Assembly (NCBI GenBank): GCA_013399695.1
Contig: VXAU01003702.1
Span: 956,519 to 1,020,518 of the forward strand
Direction of reading: 5' to 3'
DNA: 64,000 nt
DNA from: Formicarius rufipectus
Lineage: Eukaryota; Chordata; Aves; Passeriformes; Formicariidae
Translations under genes and position numbers: made by a program
The notes under the pieces: model-generated
The model's input: only the letters and a program-made list of their open reading frames with translations
The model's database searches: none
What the model was told of the DNA's origin: nothing
In this document: piece after piece, positions 11,141 through 25,901 of the stretch
Position numbering within the stretch: position 1 is the stretch's first letter
How the letters are laid out: every line of letters begins with the position of its first letter

Positions 11141-14100
11141 CTGCCAGGGAAGGAAATTGCACACCACATGTTTAGGTCAGAGACAGAAAGACTACAAATG
11201 AAAATAATGTCATTCCTTCTCCAGAGAAGGGAAACAAACAGAGAAGACATTTTAGTCTATCAACAAAACTCTGCCCTTACTATTCAGCTCTCAGTCAAAG
11301 CAGACAACCATGCCATTTCAGAGCTGTAACCTAATCCTAGCCCCAGGATACACAGAAGAGCAGCGAGGAAAGACACAGAGCCCTAATCACTGTACGCTGC
11401 TGAAAGCTGCTAATACACAGCAGAACAAGACTAAACAAGCCATCGGGTAAAGCAGCCAGGGAGCCATGTCCTCAACACCCTAATGCCTGTTGACTCAGTT
11501 TTATTCCTCCATCGAGAGATAGCCTTTAGCCAGACTTCTACTGTTTACAATCATCAAACAGCTCAAATGGTGATATTATATTTTTAAGAACAAAGTATTT
11601 TTCACATTCTCAATATCAACATTCTCCCCCCAAGGATGCATCTCATAAGTGTAATAGAGGATACAGGCTTTGATGATTTCACAGGAGCACCAGTGCCATG
11701 GTGATCATGTTAATTTCCTCCCCAGAGCCTCTGGGAAGTCACAGCACAGGATGTATATTTTAACTGGCAGCAATGAAATGGGCATCACGTCTTGGCAGAA
11801 TTGTCCCCTAACCCCACTTACTGGAAGTTCACTAAAAAGAAAAAGGTCATGCAACTTTTTTCTGAACAAAGCTGAAAGGCTGGCCTTGCACCGTCAAGAA
11901 CTGGAAGAAGGTTGGCATGGTAAGTTTAGCTCCCCATAGCATCCATGAAGCACCCACTGCTTGCCTTGCTGAGAAGGGACTTACTTTTCCAAGTCCGACG
12001 AATGATAGTGGATCTAGAACTCAAAAAGACTCAACCTTTAAAACAATTCCATAGGGCTATTAACAGCCCCTCTTAAAAATATAAAACAATCAAACACATT
12101 TTTTTGCTGTTGAAATTCCAATTTAAAAGATTTCCTATTCCAACTGCTGGAGTTTAGTCATGTAAGCTCTTTTCTCTCACAGGAGCATATCCCTACCCCA
12201 GCTGCACTGCATCCCAACAGCGTGTGGCACAATCCTCTGCCACAACTCACCAGGAGTTGTGAGAGGCATTTCCATTAAATCAAGCAGTTGGAACCTGAAG
12301 GCAAATATGCATAAAAGAAAACAGCGTGCTGATCTTGTAACTGCCTTCATACATGTTATTTACTGAAGAAATTAAAATAGAGAGCAAGTATGTCCACTGT
12401 AGGTCTAGTAAACAGCCACAGAGCTTTGAATCAGCTGCATGCTGCATCAACATCCTGGGAGGCAGCCAAGCTGCTGTGGCTGTGTCCCAGCGTTCTGCAA
12501 GGCTGACACAAGGCTCTTCACATCTGAGTGAATCAAGCTGGTGAGACGTCAACAGAATTCAGCTGCAAGCAGGTAACAAAAATAAGAGTGGTCTTCCAGC
12601 CTGTGTGCCTCTGTGTGTCCTTGCTGCTGAGACCACACACACAGAGCACACAGCCACTGGGCAGGAGCTGGGTGACTGGAAGGAGGTAGAAGAACGTACA
12701 TCTCCAGTGCTAGTAATTACTTTGTGGTGGGACCTAACCTCCACCAGGGGCAGGGAAGGAGGTAATTTGACACACCAGAGAATTAAAAATGAAAAATATG
12801 TATCCTGTAATCAGAAGCCTGCTGAACAGCAAGACCAGTTCGGCCAGAAGTAACTGTAAGAGGCAAGGGCTGAACACTGTATTTAAGTGTCTGGAGAGCT
12901 TACTCCCAAAGCTTCCTGGGAAATGCAGAAATAGAAGTATTTTTGAAAACAAAAAAAAAGGGTATCCTTGTCTAAATATTAACTCAGGAGAGAGGACATT
13001 GCTTTCCTTCAATCATCCCTGAGCCTCTTTTCTCACGAACACGAGAGCACAGGTCCTTCCTCACTTGCTGTGTGTCCATCATTGAGCTAATACCTTTAAA
13101 GTGGTATCTGCCTGGAAATCTAGAATCCCTTGGTAAATGTAACTTCCAAATGCCTGTTTGGAAAACTACTGTTAAAACTTCCCCCACATCATGCTGTGCA
13201 GAGCCTTCGCTTGCTACCTCTTGCACCTCTGGGTTGAGCTACACCCGTGGCAGCACTATCATCTCTAATGTACTTTAGACTTCCTTTGGGAGGGCAGACT
13301 ATAGACAAATGAGAGCTACCATTGAAGCCAGTAATTAGCCCTGAACCTTCTCAAATTTGTATCATCATGCACGTAGAAGAGAAATATAGCCATGGGTGAC
13401 CAGCAAAACAGGGCACGTCCTCTAAGGCTGCACTTTATGATGTTTATCACCTCTAATCCCTAGGTTCATCATAAATATTCGGCTGCACTAAGACAGCAAG
13501 ATATGTTGGCCTCCAGCTGGTCATTTCACTCCTCTGGAAGCTGACTTTGGTGATTAACTTGACATCCCTGCCATCACCTCTTAGATCTGCATACACTACT
13601 CAGAGTTATTCTAGGCTTAAAAACCAGTCTAACCAGTTTTCAGGGTTACAGATGGTTTCCAGCGACAGCAACACACTGTGTTTAACAGTGAGATAGCTTT
13701 GAAGAACTGCATCTAACACTTTTTTGACACTGCCTCTCATGATGCATGGTGACAGCTGTCATTCCAGATGAACAACTTGGTGAAAGGAAGGGACAGAGGA
13801 CTGGTCAAATCCCACCTTGATATTCCTCCCTCCCCATTTTCTCCAAGCCCCTGCTACATATTCACTATAATAGTGAGTGTTCTGCTAAAAGCTACTTTCT
13901 TTTGACACATTCCAGCTTCTGAAGATACCAATAATCTCTCCTCTGTTCCAAGAAAGCTGCCAGGACATTTCCCACTGTCCTTTCTACTCTTTCAGAACTG
14001 AGCAGGTTGACATTATCTGAAAATCATTCTTAGTTTATTCTTATAATAGTTCCTTAGCATCATAGTCTACTCTGCCAAGCACTGTGCTGGCAGAGCAAAG

Positions 14101-15702
14101 TGGCAGACCTTCTTCCAAAGCCCTTGAGAATTGTTGCACAAAACCTGAAAAATTTGGGCAAAGAGGAAAAACTGAGCAGGACAATAGGTTACTGGTCATA
14201 CAGAGAGGTATGGCACACCCTCCAAGACCAGAGTATTTCTGATAGAGGGTTATGCAGAACCCTGAGAGAGGATTCATGGAAGAATGAGAACAAGCAAGAA
14301 GGTGCTTGCGAAATATGAGAATGAAAGGCCAACAGAGATTGACTCAAGGGCCCCACTGGAGCAAAAGGGAAGGACTTCTCCAAACCAAGCAAGACATGCT
14401 GTGGAAAGAGTAAATGACTGGTGTCAAGAAATTAGAGGTGTTTACATTTATATCTGACCTCATCGAGGAGGTACATGTGAACTACTGAGGCAGAGATCAA
14501 AGCAGGAGGCTGAGAAAATAATCTTCATGACCGTATGTGTTCTACAGATATGCATAGGGCAGCACTGTATCCTCTAAGGTGAGACAAAATACGCTGCAAG
14601 TCATTCAGATACAGAGGGAAGAAAACCTAAACAAGAGATTTAGCGAGCCAGATGGCCAAGAAAATACACTTCCTTTGGCTGTTAAAAATCCCTTCTCGGG
14701 CTTCAAAACACAGACTCCAAAGTTCCCAGATGAATCAGTGATCCTGGCTGTCAGCTCCCTTCCCAGATGGAATGTCCTATGAACCCCAGAACTCTAGCAT
14801 GCAATGACTGTTTGGATGAGAAGCATTCCCCTTTACCTACCCTTTCATAAGTCCATGAATGCTAGGCATTTTGGCACATGGAATATGTAATTTAAAGAGT
14901 TTACACAGTACTTAGTAAAATCCCAGCTAGCACTGCTTTGTGCAGGGCACTGGTATTCTTAAACTGCACGTCCAGGCGATGTTAATGGAACACCCATCTT
15001 GCAAAGCACACAGGTAATTAAGAAACATTTAGGAATGTTTAACTCTATCCTTCTGCACATACCTTACATCTAAAAACATGAACATTTTAATAATGTGATG
15101 AAACAATTCCTCTACAGAACCCCTGTCTTACCCAACACGCAGAACTCAGGGCGCACTACTGACTGAGGAGATAGTCCCTGCTTTGTTACTCTCACCGTAT
15201 CATGCACAGCTTCACCCCTCCTTTACCAAATACAATTCAAATTTTGTTCCCACAGGGCTATTTAGTTCCCTCCGAGGGAAACATTCCACCAACCTGAATT
15301 CATTTCCACAACTGTCCTGAAAATTCAAGTGAGACGTGGAGAGATTAAGGCCAAAAAGTAACTAGGAATTTAAAATGGCCAACTGGGGCGAACTGGAGTT
15401 GGATTTTTCAGATGATTTAGCACTGTTACCATACTTGATCAAGACACAGTATGCCTTGAGCTTTCAGGTTCGGCTGTGAGCATCTACCACTGCTGCAAGT
15501 TAAACATCAGAGTTTCAAGTCACACATCCAAAAAACCCATTCATCACAGCAACCCAGGGTGTGTGACACATGCATCTAAGACCTCCTGTGTCCAAGACTA
15601 AAATTACATTTCTTCAGAATGTTCTTGTGTACTACTTCTGCCATCAAGTTTGTCCCACTTTTCCTGCAGTCTTATTTAGCACGCATCTCCCACTTTCTTT
15701 CT

Positions 15703-15749
15703 GGGTTTTTTTTTGGGTTTTTTTTGTTTGTTTTTGTTTTGTTTTGTTT
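15703..15749. repeat. T-rich low-complexity run
   Basis: Runs of T broken by single or triple G, ending in a TTTTG-type pattern. Simple sequence, no coding meaning. Confidence 0.9.
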
Positions 15750-18728
15750 CATTTTTAAAGGCAGAAGCCTTACAAGCTGCCAAAGTTAAGTTCAATCGGT
15801 GTGCTGAGCAATGTTCTCACTGACAGGAGAAATTTTAAACATGTCCTCCGCTTTCCCAGCTGCAGTCATCATGAGTCCAGCTTGGTCCCAGATACATGAA
15901 ATGTGTTGTAAGATGCTGTGTATGTGGGTGGCAATGCAAAAGATGAAGCTCAAAATGGGACATAATTCCCTCAGTACTGTATGTGTAAGCATTACATGCC
16001 ATGCACATCTTCAGCCAGGTGTCCAAACAGACTCTTTCTGTCTTCTGTCTTTATTTCAGAGGCCCCAGACTTGCCTCAGTTTCCACCATCTGCAGTTAAG
16101 GTGGCCAGTGCTAATAGGATCTACTCAACATAGCACAAGTGGACTTTTCCTTTTCACTTCCCTTTCTCCTGATCACTACAGCCAAAATGAAATGCAATGC
16201 TTTGCACAATTAATGTTTCAGAGCTCTGAAGTAGTTTATGAAGGCTGAGTTATTCACATGTGCTTGGCTTTAGGTACAACAGACCCAAGTCAACTTGTAC
16301 CCTGCACACCTCACACACTATGATGATGATTTCCAAGAGAAATGTGCTCCTCTAAGCATCACGGCTGCAGCAATGATCAGCATGTGTAATGTAGGCATAT
16401 GGGAAAAGCACACAACCAACAATGGCTGTGTTTTTACATGTCAAAATTAATACATACCATTTTTATGTTGGCAAAAAGTGTTTTCAATATATCTGTATTT
16501 ATATATATAGATATAGAAAATTAGTCTTTTAATACCATGTGCAGCCTTCTAGGATACTCATATTTCTTTTAAGAACTGCAACATTTGTTTCTTTCCTTCT
16601 TCCATGGACATGTTACAGAAAGGCAGGGTGAAAAACCAGGTAAAAAATGCTTACTTCAACTGCACAGTTCTTTTTAATATCAGAGTCCCCAGAAAGTTTT
16701 TCTTCCCTTTTTAAAATTATTTCTATCCAACTAAGTCTTCAATCTTGTCCAACATACCACCTCCTCTCCAGCAAATCTTCTCCAACACTGACTAAATTTC
16801 TCCTTCTCTGATAGATGTACAGAGAAACAGCTTACAGAATAACAAAAAAGACCTCCCTTGCTCTCCACATTCTTTTCAGCACTATTCATTAGAATTTAAC
16901 AGATACACTTATTGCACAGATAACCAAGTTCCATCAGTGAGTTCCTGGGCATTTTTTAGAGGTGCACTCTTTATTTTGCCCTCACCCCTTCCAAGTACAA
17001 AGAATGCAAGAATTCAGAGAAACAATATGGTTTTCACCTTTTTTTTTCCCTGAAGTAGAAAGTAAGATAACACCACTACATAAACAACCCACATAAGGGG
17101 TGTACCCCTGAACCTGATCTTGAAGTGGAAAAAAGCCCGTAACACCATTACAGATCACCATCCCAGATCACCATCCCACAGGGAACAGATGCACGCACTG
17201 ACTGACATTTCAAACAAGCATGCAAGGAAAACCTGTAGAATCATCAAGGGATATCCTTATCTGTACAAGTGGAATGAAGAGGTAGCTTTTGCCTCGTCCT
17301 TAAAGTTCACTGTCCAAGCAACAGATAAAGCAGCTTAGAGAAAAGCAAAACTGAAAAGGAGACCACAACAGACTATGGGTCAAAGTGCTCTACAGAGGTG
17401 TCAGAAGAGCCATCTCTGAACACGGTAATGCAGGAAGTTCCCTAATGAGTCAAGCTGTTCTCCAGCCAAGGGTATTTAAATAATCTTCTTCAGGAATGTT
17501 ACAGATTTGAGCAAGAGGACTTCAACTAAATCCTTTCTGGTCTGTGAAAGACCTTACATTGTCATCATGAACCACAGGGCTTGGATGGACCGTCCTCCTG
17601 GCTTCTGCACAGCTGTGCCATGTACAACCACATGCAGTCTCAGGCTTGGCTCGTCACGTGTGAATAAAACACCGTCACTCAGATGGTGCTTAAACTTGCA
17701 CCATGGGCCCGTGTTTGCAAAGCTGTACCTTGGACAAATGTAAGGGCCTTGACTGAACCCTCCCTCTGAGGTCACTGCCTCTCCAGCAGCAGGATCTCAC
17801 TGAAGAACACCAAAGCAGTACAGCTGCAAACTTGGAGCCATCAAACTGCAAGGGGGAAACACCTCTTGGAACAGGCTCACAAGTTGTTTGCGGGGAAAAT
17901 GACTGCTCACTCTGTCAGCGAAACGCCACATCATAAACCCAAAAGGGCCTCTTTTCTAGGCAAGTTGCTGCACATGCCACTTGCTGGGAAGGAGGTTCCA
18001 TGTCCCCAGCTCTGCAATCCAAGTGTCTCCAACCTCCCAAAGGCAAGCTGGAGCTTTCTGGAGGAATAACTGCTTCCTTGTCTTTCCCCTGGGCTCCAAC
18101 TGTCCTCGGTGCCCAGCTCTGGGCTCACATAACACCACCAGGCAGACACAAGCCTTGTTTATCATGCCTGAAATGCTGAATTCCAATGCCACTACTGCTC
18201 CCCCTCCCTCCTTCATGAGGTGAGAGCCCACACTCATTGACAAACAGTTGCTCTTACAGATTTTCCATACGGCATTTCCCCCTCCCAACGTGCACAGACA
18301 CTCCCACTGCAAATAATGAAACTGAAGGCTTCAAAACAGCTTCGACAAAGGAGATACTGTTTGACTACCAAACACTGAGGTTCTTTTTGAAGTGCCACGG
18401 AGGGAAAACTAAATAGAGGGGCAAAGAAGAGCAGCAGCAATGCACAGTAATCACAATGCACAGCAGAAATAGCTTTTCTCCTAACCAAAGATCAATGTTC
18501 ATACTGACATCTGTCCTTTTCATGGCATGGAGTCCACCTAAAACCCACAGATCACTTGTATCACTGTCAAAGTTATCAAGATAGAAACAGAGACACATTC
18601 TGTAAGTAAACAACAAGTAAACACTTTCCTGTGGAGAATGTGACAATTTTCAATCCAAAACATCTTGTCATGTAAAACCAGCCCGGAGATGTCTCGGGGC
18701 TACAGGTTCTGTTTTAACCTCCCTTTAC

Positions 18729-18764
18729 ACTAAGACTTTACACAAGCAAGTGTAAAGTCTTAGT
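18729..18764. repeat. Perfect 15-bp inverted repeat with 6-base loop
   Basis: The left arm actaagactttacac (18729-18743) and the right arm gtgtaaagtcttagt (18750-18764) are exact reverse complements around the spacer aagcaa. The bases outside do not pair further. The motif ctttacac also occurs just upstream at 18723-18730, so a local duplication may have contributed. It could form a short hairpin in DNA or pre-mRNA; the stem is too short for a normal microRNA precursor. Confidence 0.9.
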
Positions 18765-19749
18765 CCCTGATGTTTTTTAATTATTTTGCTCAGAGGTTGA
18801 AAACTGCTATTTTTGTAGGATCACCCTTTATATATATGGGAGTCAGGCACAGACTGATGTAGTAGCTGGATTTACAGCCTGAAAGTTAGATATCATGAAA
18901 TGTCCTATAAAAGACTGTGTTTTTTTTTTAAAAGGTGTATGAAAGCTATCCACTAAAGTACTGTGTTCAAATAAAACAGTTCTCTCTCACAGGTCTGAAC
19001 TTTTCTCATCACACCCCATGCAGATGTTGTGAAGGCGTATCTGTATCATGGCAGTCACCAGGCTTCAACACACGTTAACTGGACTTGATGCTCACAGCAT
19101 GTACCTCTCAATGCAACCCTACAGAGAGAATGAGATCACTGGTTTCACAACCACAGCAGGACTGGAAATGGGAGGAGTATTCCTCTAATATGCATCATCT
19201 GGGAAACTACTCCCAGGCAATCAGCTCCTGTAGTCACTTGACCAAGATTTGAAAAGGAACTGCAAATCTCTTTGTGTTGAGAAAGGCACTAAAATAGCTC
19301 AAAGTCCAGAAGATACCACCTACAGGGAAACACCAAAGAAGTGCTGTTCATTTAGACTGTATCCAAGCAGAAATCAAGAGGGAACTTAATCACAGACTAC
19401 AAACACCCAGGGAAAGAGATTTCTGAGAGCAGATGGTTCTTTTCTCGAACAGGAACAAAGGCTACAGTGAGATCTCATTTATATGGAACTGGAAGCTAAC
19501 AGAGGCCAGACTGCAAGCAAAGTTAACGATTATTAACAGCAGCCATAAGGAATCCCCCAATTGCCCACCTCTAAAATAAAACTGACGTGTTTCAGACACA
19601 TTGCTGCTCAAGTTACAGGGTTGATGCAGAGCAACCTACTGAGACTTTGGACGCTGGACATATAAATGTTCAAAAGCCTTCTTATACTTTAGTATGAATT
19701 TAGTTGCTTTCCTACAGAGTATTTTCATACAGAGCAACAATTCAGGCAC

Positions 19750-19847
19750 ATGATGTGATTCTTGGGGTGTCCTGCACAGGGTCAGGAGTTGAACTCAATC
19801 ATCTTGATGGACTGTTTCCATCTCAGCATATTCTATGATTCTCCGAC
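19750..19847 (+). mobile_element. CR1 LINE 3' tail
   Basis: Plus-oriented CR1 end. It shows the tract ggagttgaactcaatcatct followed by tgatggactgtttccatctc and the closing attctatgattct, the characteristic CR1 terminal repeat. The element is heavily 5' truncated, as is usual for avian CR1. Confidence 0.85.
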
Positions 19848-20179
19848 TTTAAAACTGCAGATACTGACAAAGACCGACTGCTACAATTCCACATAAAAAT
19901 CACCCAAATACAGACTATCTCCACTAAACAGCTTTCTCCCCATTTCCTAAGTAAACACTCAAAAATAAGACAAATAATACAGGAAAAAAGTTGCAGGAAT
20001 GTGCTCTCAAAAATTATCAGTATGGCTTTGACAGCAACTTTTCAAAATACAAGTGAATTTCTTTGTTCAGTTCCATTTTCTTTAAAGTCAGGGTAGAGGA
20101 GGTTCCATTTTCATTGTTCATATTACACTCATTCAATATTTTGGAGAAAAATGGACAGAAGCAGGACAATGCATCTCTT

Positions 20180-20310
20180 TATATAGAGATTATATAAAAA
20201 ATAAAATCAGGATATATAATATACTATAAACTATTATGACTTACATATACATCATATACACATATGAACATTATGTGTGTGTCCATAAATGTATACATAT
20301 AAAATGCAGG
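20180..20310. repeat. AT-rich block
   Basis: Mostly A/T with repeated tata, atat and acat words and a short gtgtgtgt run. Low complexity; no element recognised. Confidence 0.7.
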
Positions 20311-23300
20311 AAGACAAACCTGAGCCTCAAGCCCACATGTGCCTCCCTGCAGAGCCAGCACACGACACTGATTGGTGCTTGTGGACTCCATACATAAGAA
20401 AGCATTTTTGTGTACACAGCCCTGCCTGAGATGAGGGCTGGCTTTACTTGAAGGGCTATTTCCACTGGAGAAGTGGGAGCCACATACAATGATTTTCGGG
20501 GTTCTGGTTGGTTGGTTTTTGGTTTGTTGTTTATGTTTTTCAAACCATGTAAGGAGATGAAGTTTAAACCAAAAATTCAAGTTTTAAAAGCACATTATAG
20601 GAAAACATAACCTCAGCAGTAAAAAACCCAGTAACAATAGAAGTTACAGTCTGGGTTTTGGCACAGCTAAGAGTGAAATGGAAACACACCATTTCAGCAA
20701 TCAGTCTGTCAAACCTTTAGCCAAGGCAAGCCGGTTCAAATCCAAAAGCAACTTCAAAGCATTCCTGAGCAGGAAAGCATGAACAGAAGGGGCAGGTGGG
20801 GACAGCAGAAAAGGCTCAAAAGCAGAGCCCTCGGGGATGGGGAAAGGAATGCACCCAGTCCCCTGGCCACTTTGAAGAGAGACACCATGCCAATGACTTG
20901 CTGGCTGTCCACTGTCTCTGCCCTGTCAGGTTCACAAAGTAAAACACCTGAAAAACCAAATGCACACCCTCTGTGAAACACCCCCACCACCTGAGCCACT
21001 CCTAGAGGACAAAGCAACCCACAGGGATGCTGCAGGTTCTGCCTTCACATTCCTGCTACACACCAGCCCAGCCCCTCAGTATTACTTGTACTCAGCTGTC
21101 ATTTATGGATCTCGCATGTCCAAAACACAAGACAGACACTATGGTTAAGTTTGTGCCTACAGCTGAGAAGGTGAAGTGTGGGAGGGCAGGGAAGGAGCCT
21201 ACACTCACATCTCACGTCACAAGGATGCTAACCATGGTCCCTGATGAAATTTCAGTCTTGCCTTGCTCCTGGAAGTCTGACCCACAGCCCTCCCTTTCTA
21301 AAAGGCTGCAGGGACTGGAAAACAAGACAAACATACACAAAACATAACATAAAATCAAGCTTCTTTCCCTATTCATTTACACTTGTCAGGTGAATCTGTG
21401 TCCCAAAAGGCCCCGATGCACAGTAAGAGGTCTCCCTTACCCATCAGCCCTATTCTCAGTCTCACCTCCCATGTCCTTTCAAGACCATTTTCCACTTCAC
21501 AACTAGCCACTGTCCTACCCCACAGCCACTCTGCAGTTGTCTCAAAAATGCCTGGGCTCAAAAGTAGAAACCAGAAACCTGGTGGGAGAGAGGTGGCAAT
21601 GCAACTGGTGTGGACAGGGACACAGTCTCCTTTTTCATGTTACAGTCTGAAGACCTCCCCAGGCCATACACCTTATTCATCAGCTCAGGCAAACAAAAGC
21701 TCCTGGTCAGCCAACTGCAAGCAGGCAGGTCAAGCCTATAAATTATCTCTCTCTCGTATTTTTAAAGTTTATGCAAAATCGAATCTAAGAATAGATTCTC
21801 ATTGTGGGGAGGAATCAAATAACTAAATGCCAGATGTCTTGTATACACAGGCTTTAAAACTGACACCTTCAGAGACCCCACACAAGCAACAAGCTGTGAG
21901 TACTCAGGAAAGTTACTCTGCACAAAGCTGGGAAGCAGCCTCGATGCAGTGAAGTCTGAAGGGTAAGTGGGGCAAATCAGTGTCCGGACCTTGCTTTTAA
22001 GGACACTTAAATGTGTTTTTACCTTGAGGTTAATGGGACTTCTTGGAAAAGTCAAATCCAGGTTTACAAGTTTCCCAAGTTTTACACTTCTAGCTCTTTT
22101 TAGAAAAACTTTATGTATGATTTGCAATTACAGGAATAGGTCAATTTAGCAATTGTGGTAATGGCCAGGTTGATGGCCAACAAGAAATAGCTTCCAGCAG
22201 AAGTTACTTGTTCTCCTGCAAGAGTAGGCAAGAAAGTGATTATAGAGTCAGAACAAACAATCATTCCAACATAATGGCTGAAACGAAACATCAAATTCCA
22301 TTTTCAGTAAGGTTGTGGGAAACTTGTGGGGGAAAAAAACAAAAGATGGATACGGATACTGAATGACTTAAACCTGTCTTGAAGACCATGTCCTGAACAA
22401 CGTGGGCCTTTTCCTCAGTCTCCCTGCACACCCGAGCTCAAAAACCACTACAGACACTGGATGCCACTGAAACAGATAGAAACAACTTAGAAAATCTAAT
22501 TTCCTCCTCCCACAGGCTGGCCCAGCCAAAGGAGGGCAGAAAGGCAGATAACAGAGCAATATGACATGAGAGCACACTTGCCCCAGTGCCACGGGGATGA
22601 GATGTCTGGGGTCATCCTGTGCCCACAAAGACAGCAGGACCCTGTCCCAGGACAGGCCACACACCCCCAGTTGTCACTCCAACCTGCCACCTCCAACAAG
22701 TCTGTCAGCATGGAAACAAACTCCAGTTTTTAAGGCTATTTTAAAAGCAGGCAGGTACATTTCCCTTTAGGCCAGCAGATCCAGTGGTACAAGCCTCTCC
22801 TGGCCACATCACTGCAGGTGGTGCATTAACATGCACCAAGTTAGAAGAGGCACAGGGACGCAGCCTGCGTGTCAGCATCCAGCAGCACATGGCACCCGAG
22901 AAGCTGCCTTTGCTGAAATGAGTTTGCAGTTCCAGATCACACAAACACAGTAACTGCTGGTGTGACAGAGACAGTCAGATGAGCAACAGGCACCACCTGC
23001 AAGTCCACATTATCCACTCATAAGGGCTAAGGGGCCTGGCAGTAGAAGACTGTGAGGTTTCCCACTTCTCACACTTTCTCCATCCTTGCCTGCCCATAAA
23101 CTCACTGGCCTGGGAGAGGATGACATTTCTGCACAGCTTGGGAAAGAACCTGCCAGCACTCAGAGCCAGGCTAACTGCTACGACACTCACCAAGAAACAC
23201 TGCCTTCCTAACTTCACTGCAAAACAAGAAAAAAGTCTGTTTGCCATGTGCTTCATGTCTAACTCCAGACCCTTAGTCCTCTAGAACTAAGGGTAAAGCT

Positions 23301-25274
23301 CTGAAATGGCATCCAGACCCAGCCTAACTGCTCTGTGCCATCCTCCTCACACTGCTGCTGACTGCAGGCACACAGGTCCACAGCAGTGTGTTTACAGCAG
23401 GTGTGCACACACATATGGAAGTGTCATTCATGAGCCTCCTCACTAACCTGTTCCCACTCCCAGCCCTGGAGGACAGGGTCCTGCAGAATCATGAAGCACG
23501 GCCATGGAAAAACCAACCATGAAAACAAAACAGCTGTAAGTCACCAATCTGCCCAGTGGGGTGATTACTGGGAGAATGAAAATGTTTTGGGCATTCTATA
23601 AATAAGTCACCCAGCCAACCTCATTTCTCAGCCTCTGCCACTCCACAAAGTCCCTCACAGCTCCCCAGCAGTAGGAGATCATGCTGGAGCATATGGACCT
23701 CCCCTTCCACACCCTGTACCTCCTGGTTCCTCCCAAAGGACACTGGTGCTCCCTGTATCTGTCCCCTTACTCCACCAAGGTGACAGGCATTAATCAGAGC
23801 TGTCAGGAGCACTGTGCACCTTCACTGTCCAGCAACAGAGATGCTTTCAATCTCCAATGTCAAACCTTTCAGTATTGCCATCCACAAAAATCCCCTTTCC
23901 CTGCTCCCACAAATTCAAGGACTGAAAAACCATCAGTGTGATGCCTTTGAGTATCTATCAGACAGCCAGGTTCACTCGGATACTGCAATTTTCTCAAATA
24001 TTTCTCTGAGCTTCACTGTTTCAAAGTCAACAGGTACAAAAAGATCATGAGCATGATTCCAGGGTTAAGACTAATAAAATCCCAAACACCAAGAAAAACT
24101 CCTCCTCCTCTCTTATGAAACACTCTGCAGAGTGAACAGAAGATGATATGTTTTCCATTCATTTTTTATTTTTAAACCCACTTGTTAATGCTTCTTCGCT
24201 TTTTAGAACATCATTTGACTAGAGCTCTATTAATTACCCACTGGTCTCAGCAGTATGAATTTCTTCAGCATTTTTCCCCAAAGGAAACTCCCCTCACTTT
24301 TAGCCTAGTTTGAAGCTTCTCCCTATTAACTTCCAGAGGAGCTTGGTTTCTGATGTTCCTTGCGCTTGTTTTTCCTGCTACAATTAATATCTCTTGTATG
24401 AGTTAATTTAAAAATATTCACATACAACAGCTAGGAAATACAAAAGTAGAAGACTTTCTGTAGATGTTTCCAGATCAATTCCAAAAACCCTGTCTCACAC
24501 TAAAAAGCCTTCTCAGAGGTTTTATGACCTGTCTTCTTGTCATATCTCTAATAGTTTCCATCACGTTTTCAGCGTGCACTTTGGGCTACAAATCTGTCAG
24601 CCTTTGAAGACACGTCTGGTGGATCTTCACAAACAGCTTAGCTTGATAATGCTTAGCCACAAGCACTAATCTCTCTCTCTTTTATTGTGATGCAGCTTAG
24701 CACTCTACTGCTTTTGTACAGCAAAGTTAATGGTGAAGGCATAAACCGATTATTAGGACTGGAAGTCTGACATGGTGATTATTCCTTATAGTTACCAGAC
24801 ACTCACGGGCTTGCTCCTCCAACAACCACTTCACACCACAACAAACACGTTGCACCTCTTCTTCCCACCATTCCAGCATTTCCCCTTTCTCCCCTCCAGA
24901 TGTTTGTAACTGCCGAGTTACAGATAACAGCTAAAACTGCTGTGGGCTTTCATAATTTTCTAAGCATTGCCATTTCCCACAGCCACAGAATCTATAAAAT
25001 TGCACTTAGGCCTTTACAAGATTGCCAAAGAGTCATTAATAGGCATTTTTAATTTTGTGTCTTTTTAAAAAAATTTTTTTGAAAGAAAAAAAGCCCTGGA
25101 ACTTCAGTAAGGCCAGTTCTAAGAGTGGGGCAGCACCTGAAGTCACATTCCTGCACAGGTATTCCAAAGTATAAATAAGATGACTTGATTCTCATTGTGG
25201 GATAACAGAAAGCTCAAGGCACTTGCTACTGAAACAGAAGTGTAGTTTAAAAGGTCAGTTTGGGTTTTTTTAAC

Positions 25275-25720
25275 AAACCTGACAGGGACCTCTGGAGACC
25301 ACCCTGTCTGACTCCACATTCAGCATATGGCCAACTTGGACCAGGTTGCTCAGGGCCTTGTCTAGCTCAGCTTTTAATGTCTCCACAGGTGAAGACTTCA
25401 CAGCATCTCTGGATAACTGTTCAAACGTCTGACCCGTTCCCACAGTGAAAATGATTTTTCTAACACCCCACTGGAACTGCCTTTCTTGCAGACACTATCT
25501 CTTATGCTACCACTATGTTTCTCAGAGGAGTCTAGCTTTGTCTTGATTGCACACTTTGAAGAGACAGTCACAGACAACAGTAAGATCTTCCCTTTCCTCT
25601 TCCTTCAGCAGACTAAACAAAAGCCACCTCACCCTTTCCTTACATGTCATGTTTTACAATACCCAAATTTCATGGTGATCCTCGTTTGGTTTACCATACT
25701 CCATTTATCCTCAACAATCA
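25275..25720 (-). mobile_element. CR1 LINE fragment, about 445 bp
   Basis: The plus strand reads as the reverse complement of a CR1 3' region: caggttgctcagggccttgt, a cluster around gaagacttcacagcatctct, then ggataactgttcaaacgtct, cactggaactgcctttcttg, agaggagtctagctttgtct, and further decayed matches (aggctaaa-like at 25600 and a tccatttatcctc end). The element therefore lies in the same direction as CREB3L2. It ends about 180 bp before the exon 2 donor in plus coordinates, so it sits just inside intron 2. Confidence 0.85.
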
Positions 25721-25901
25721 CAGATTCAGATACATGGAAACAGGTGCATTTCTGGCCCTTCTCCTACTTCATTTGATGAACTTCTGACTCAAAATGTTTA
25801 CAATACAAATTCCCATGCACCCTTAGTGCATCATCACCCCACCAGGAACATTTCATTACTGCATCAACACAACAAATGAACACAGGCTCAGAGTGTCCTA
25901 C

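Larger units (their letters stand above)
11141..25901 (-). other. CREB3L2 intron 2
   Basis: 14.8 kb. Recognised contents are a T-rich run at 15703-15749, the inverted repeat at 18729-18764, a CR1 tail near 19750-19847, an AT-rich block at 20180-20310 and a longer CR1 fragment at 25275-25720. The rest is single-copy sequence without exons or RNA genes that I can recognise. Confidence 0.8.

Noticed and set aside
17153..17179. Tandem 13-bp duplication (cagatcaccatcc)
   Set aside because: Small replication slippage product; no element borders it.
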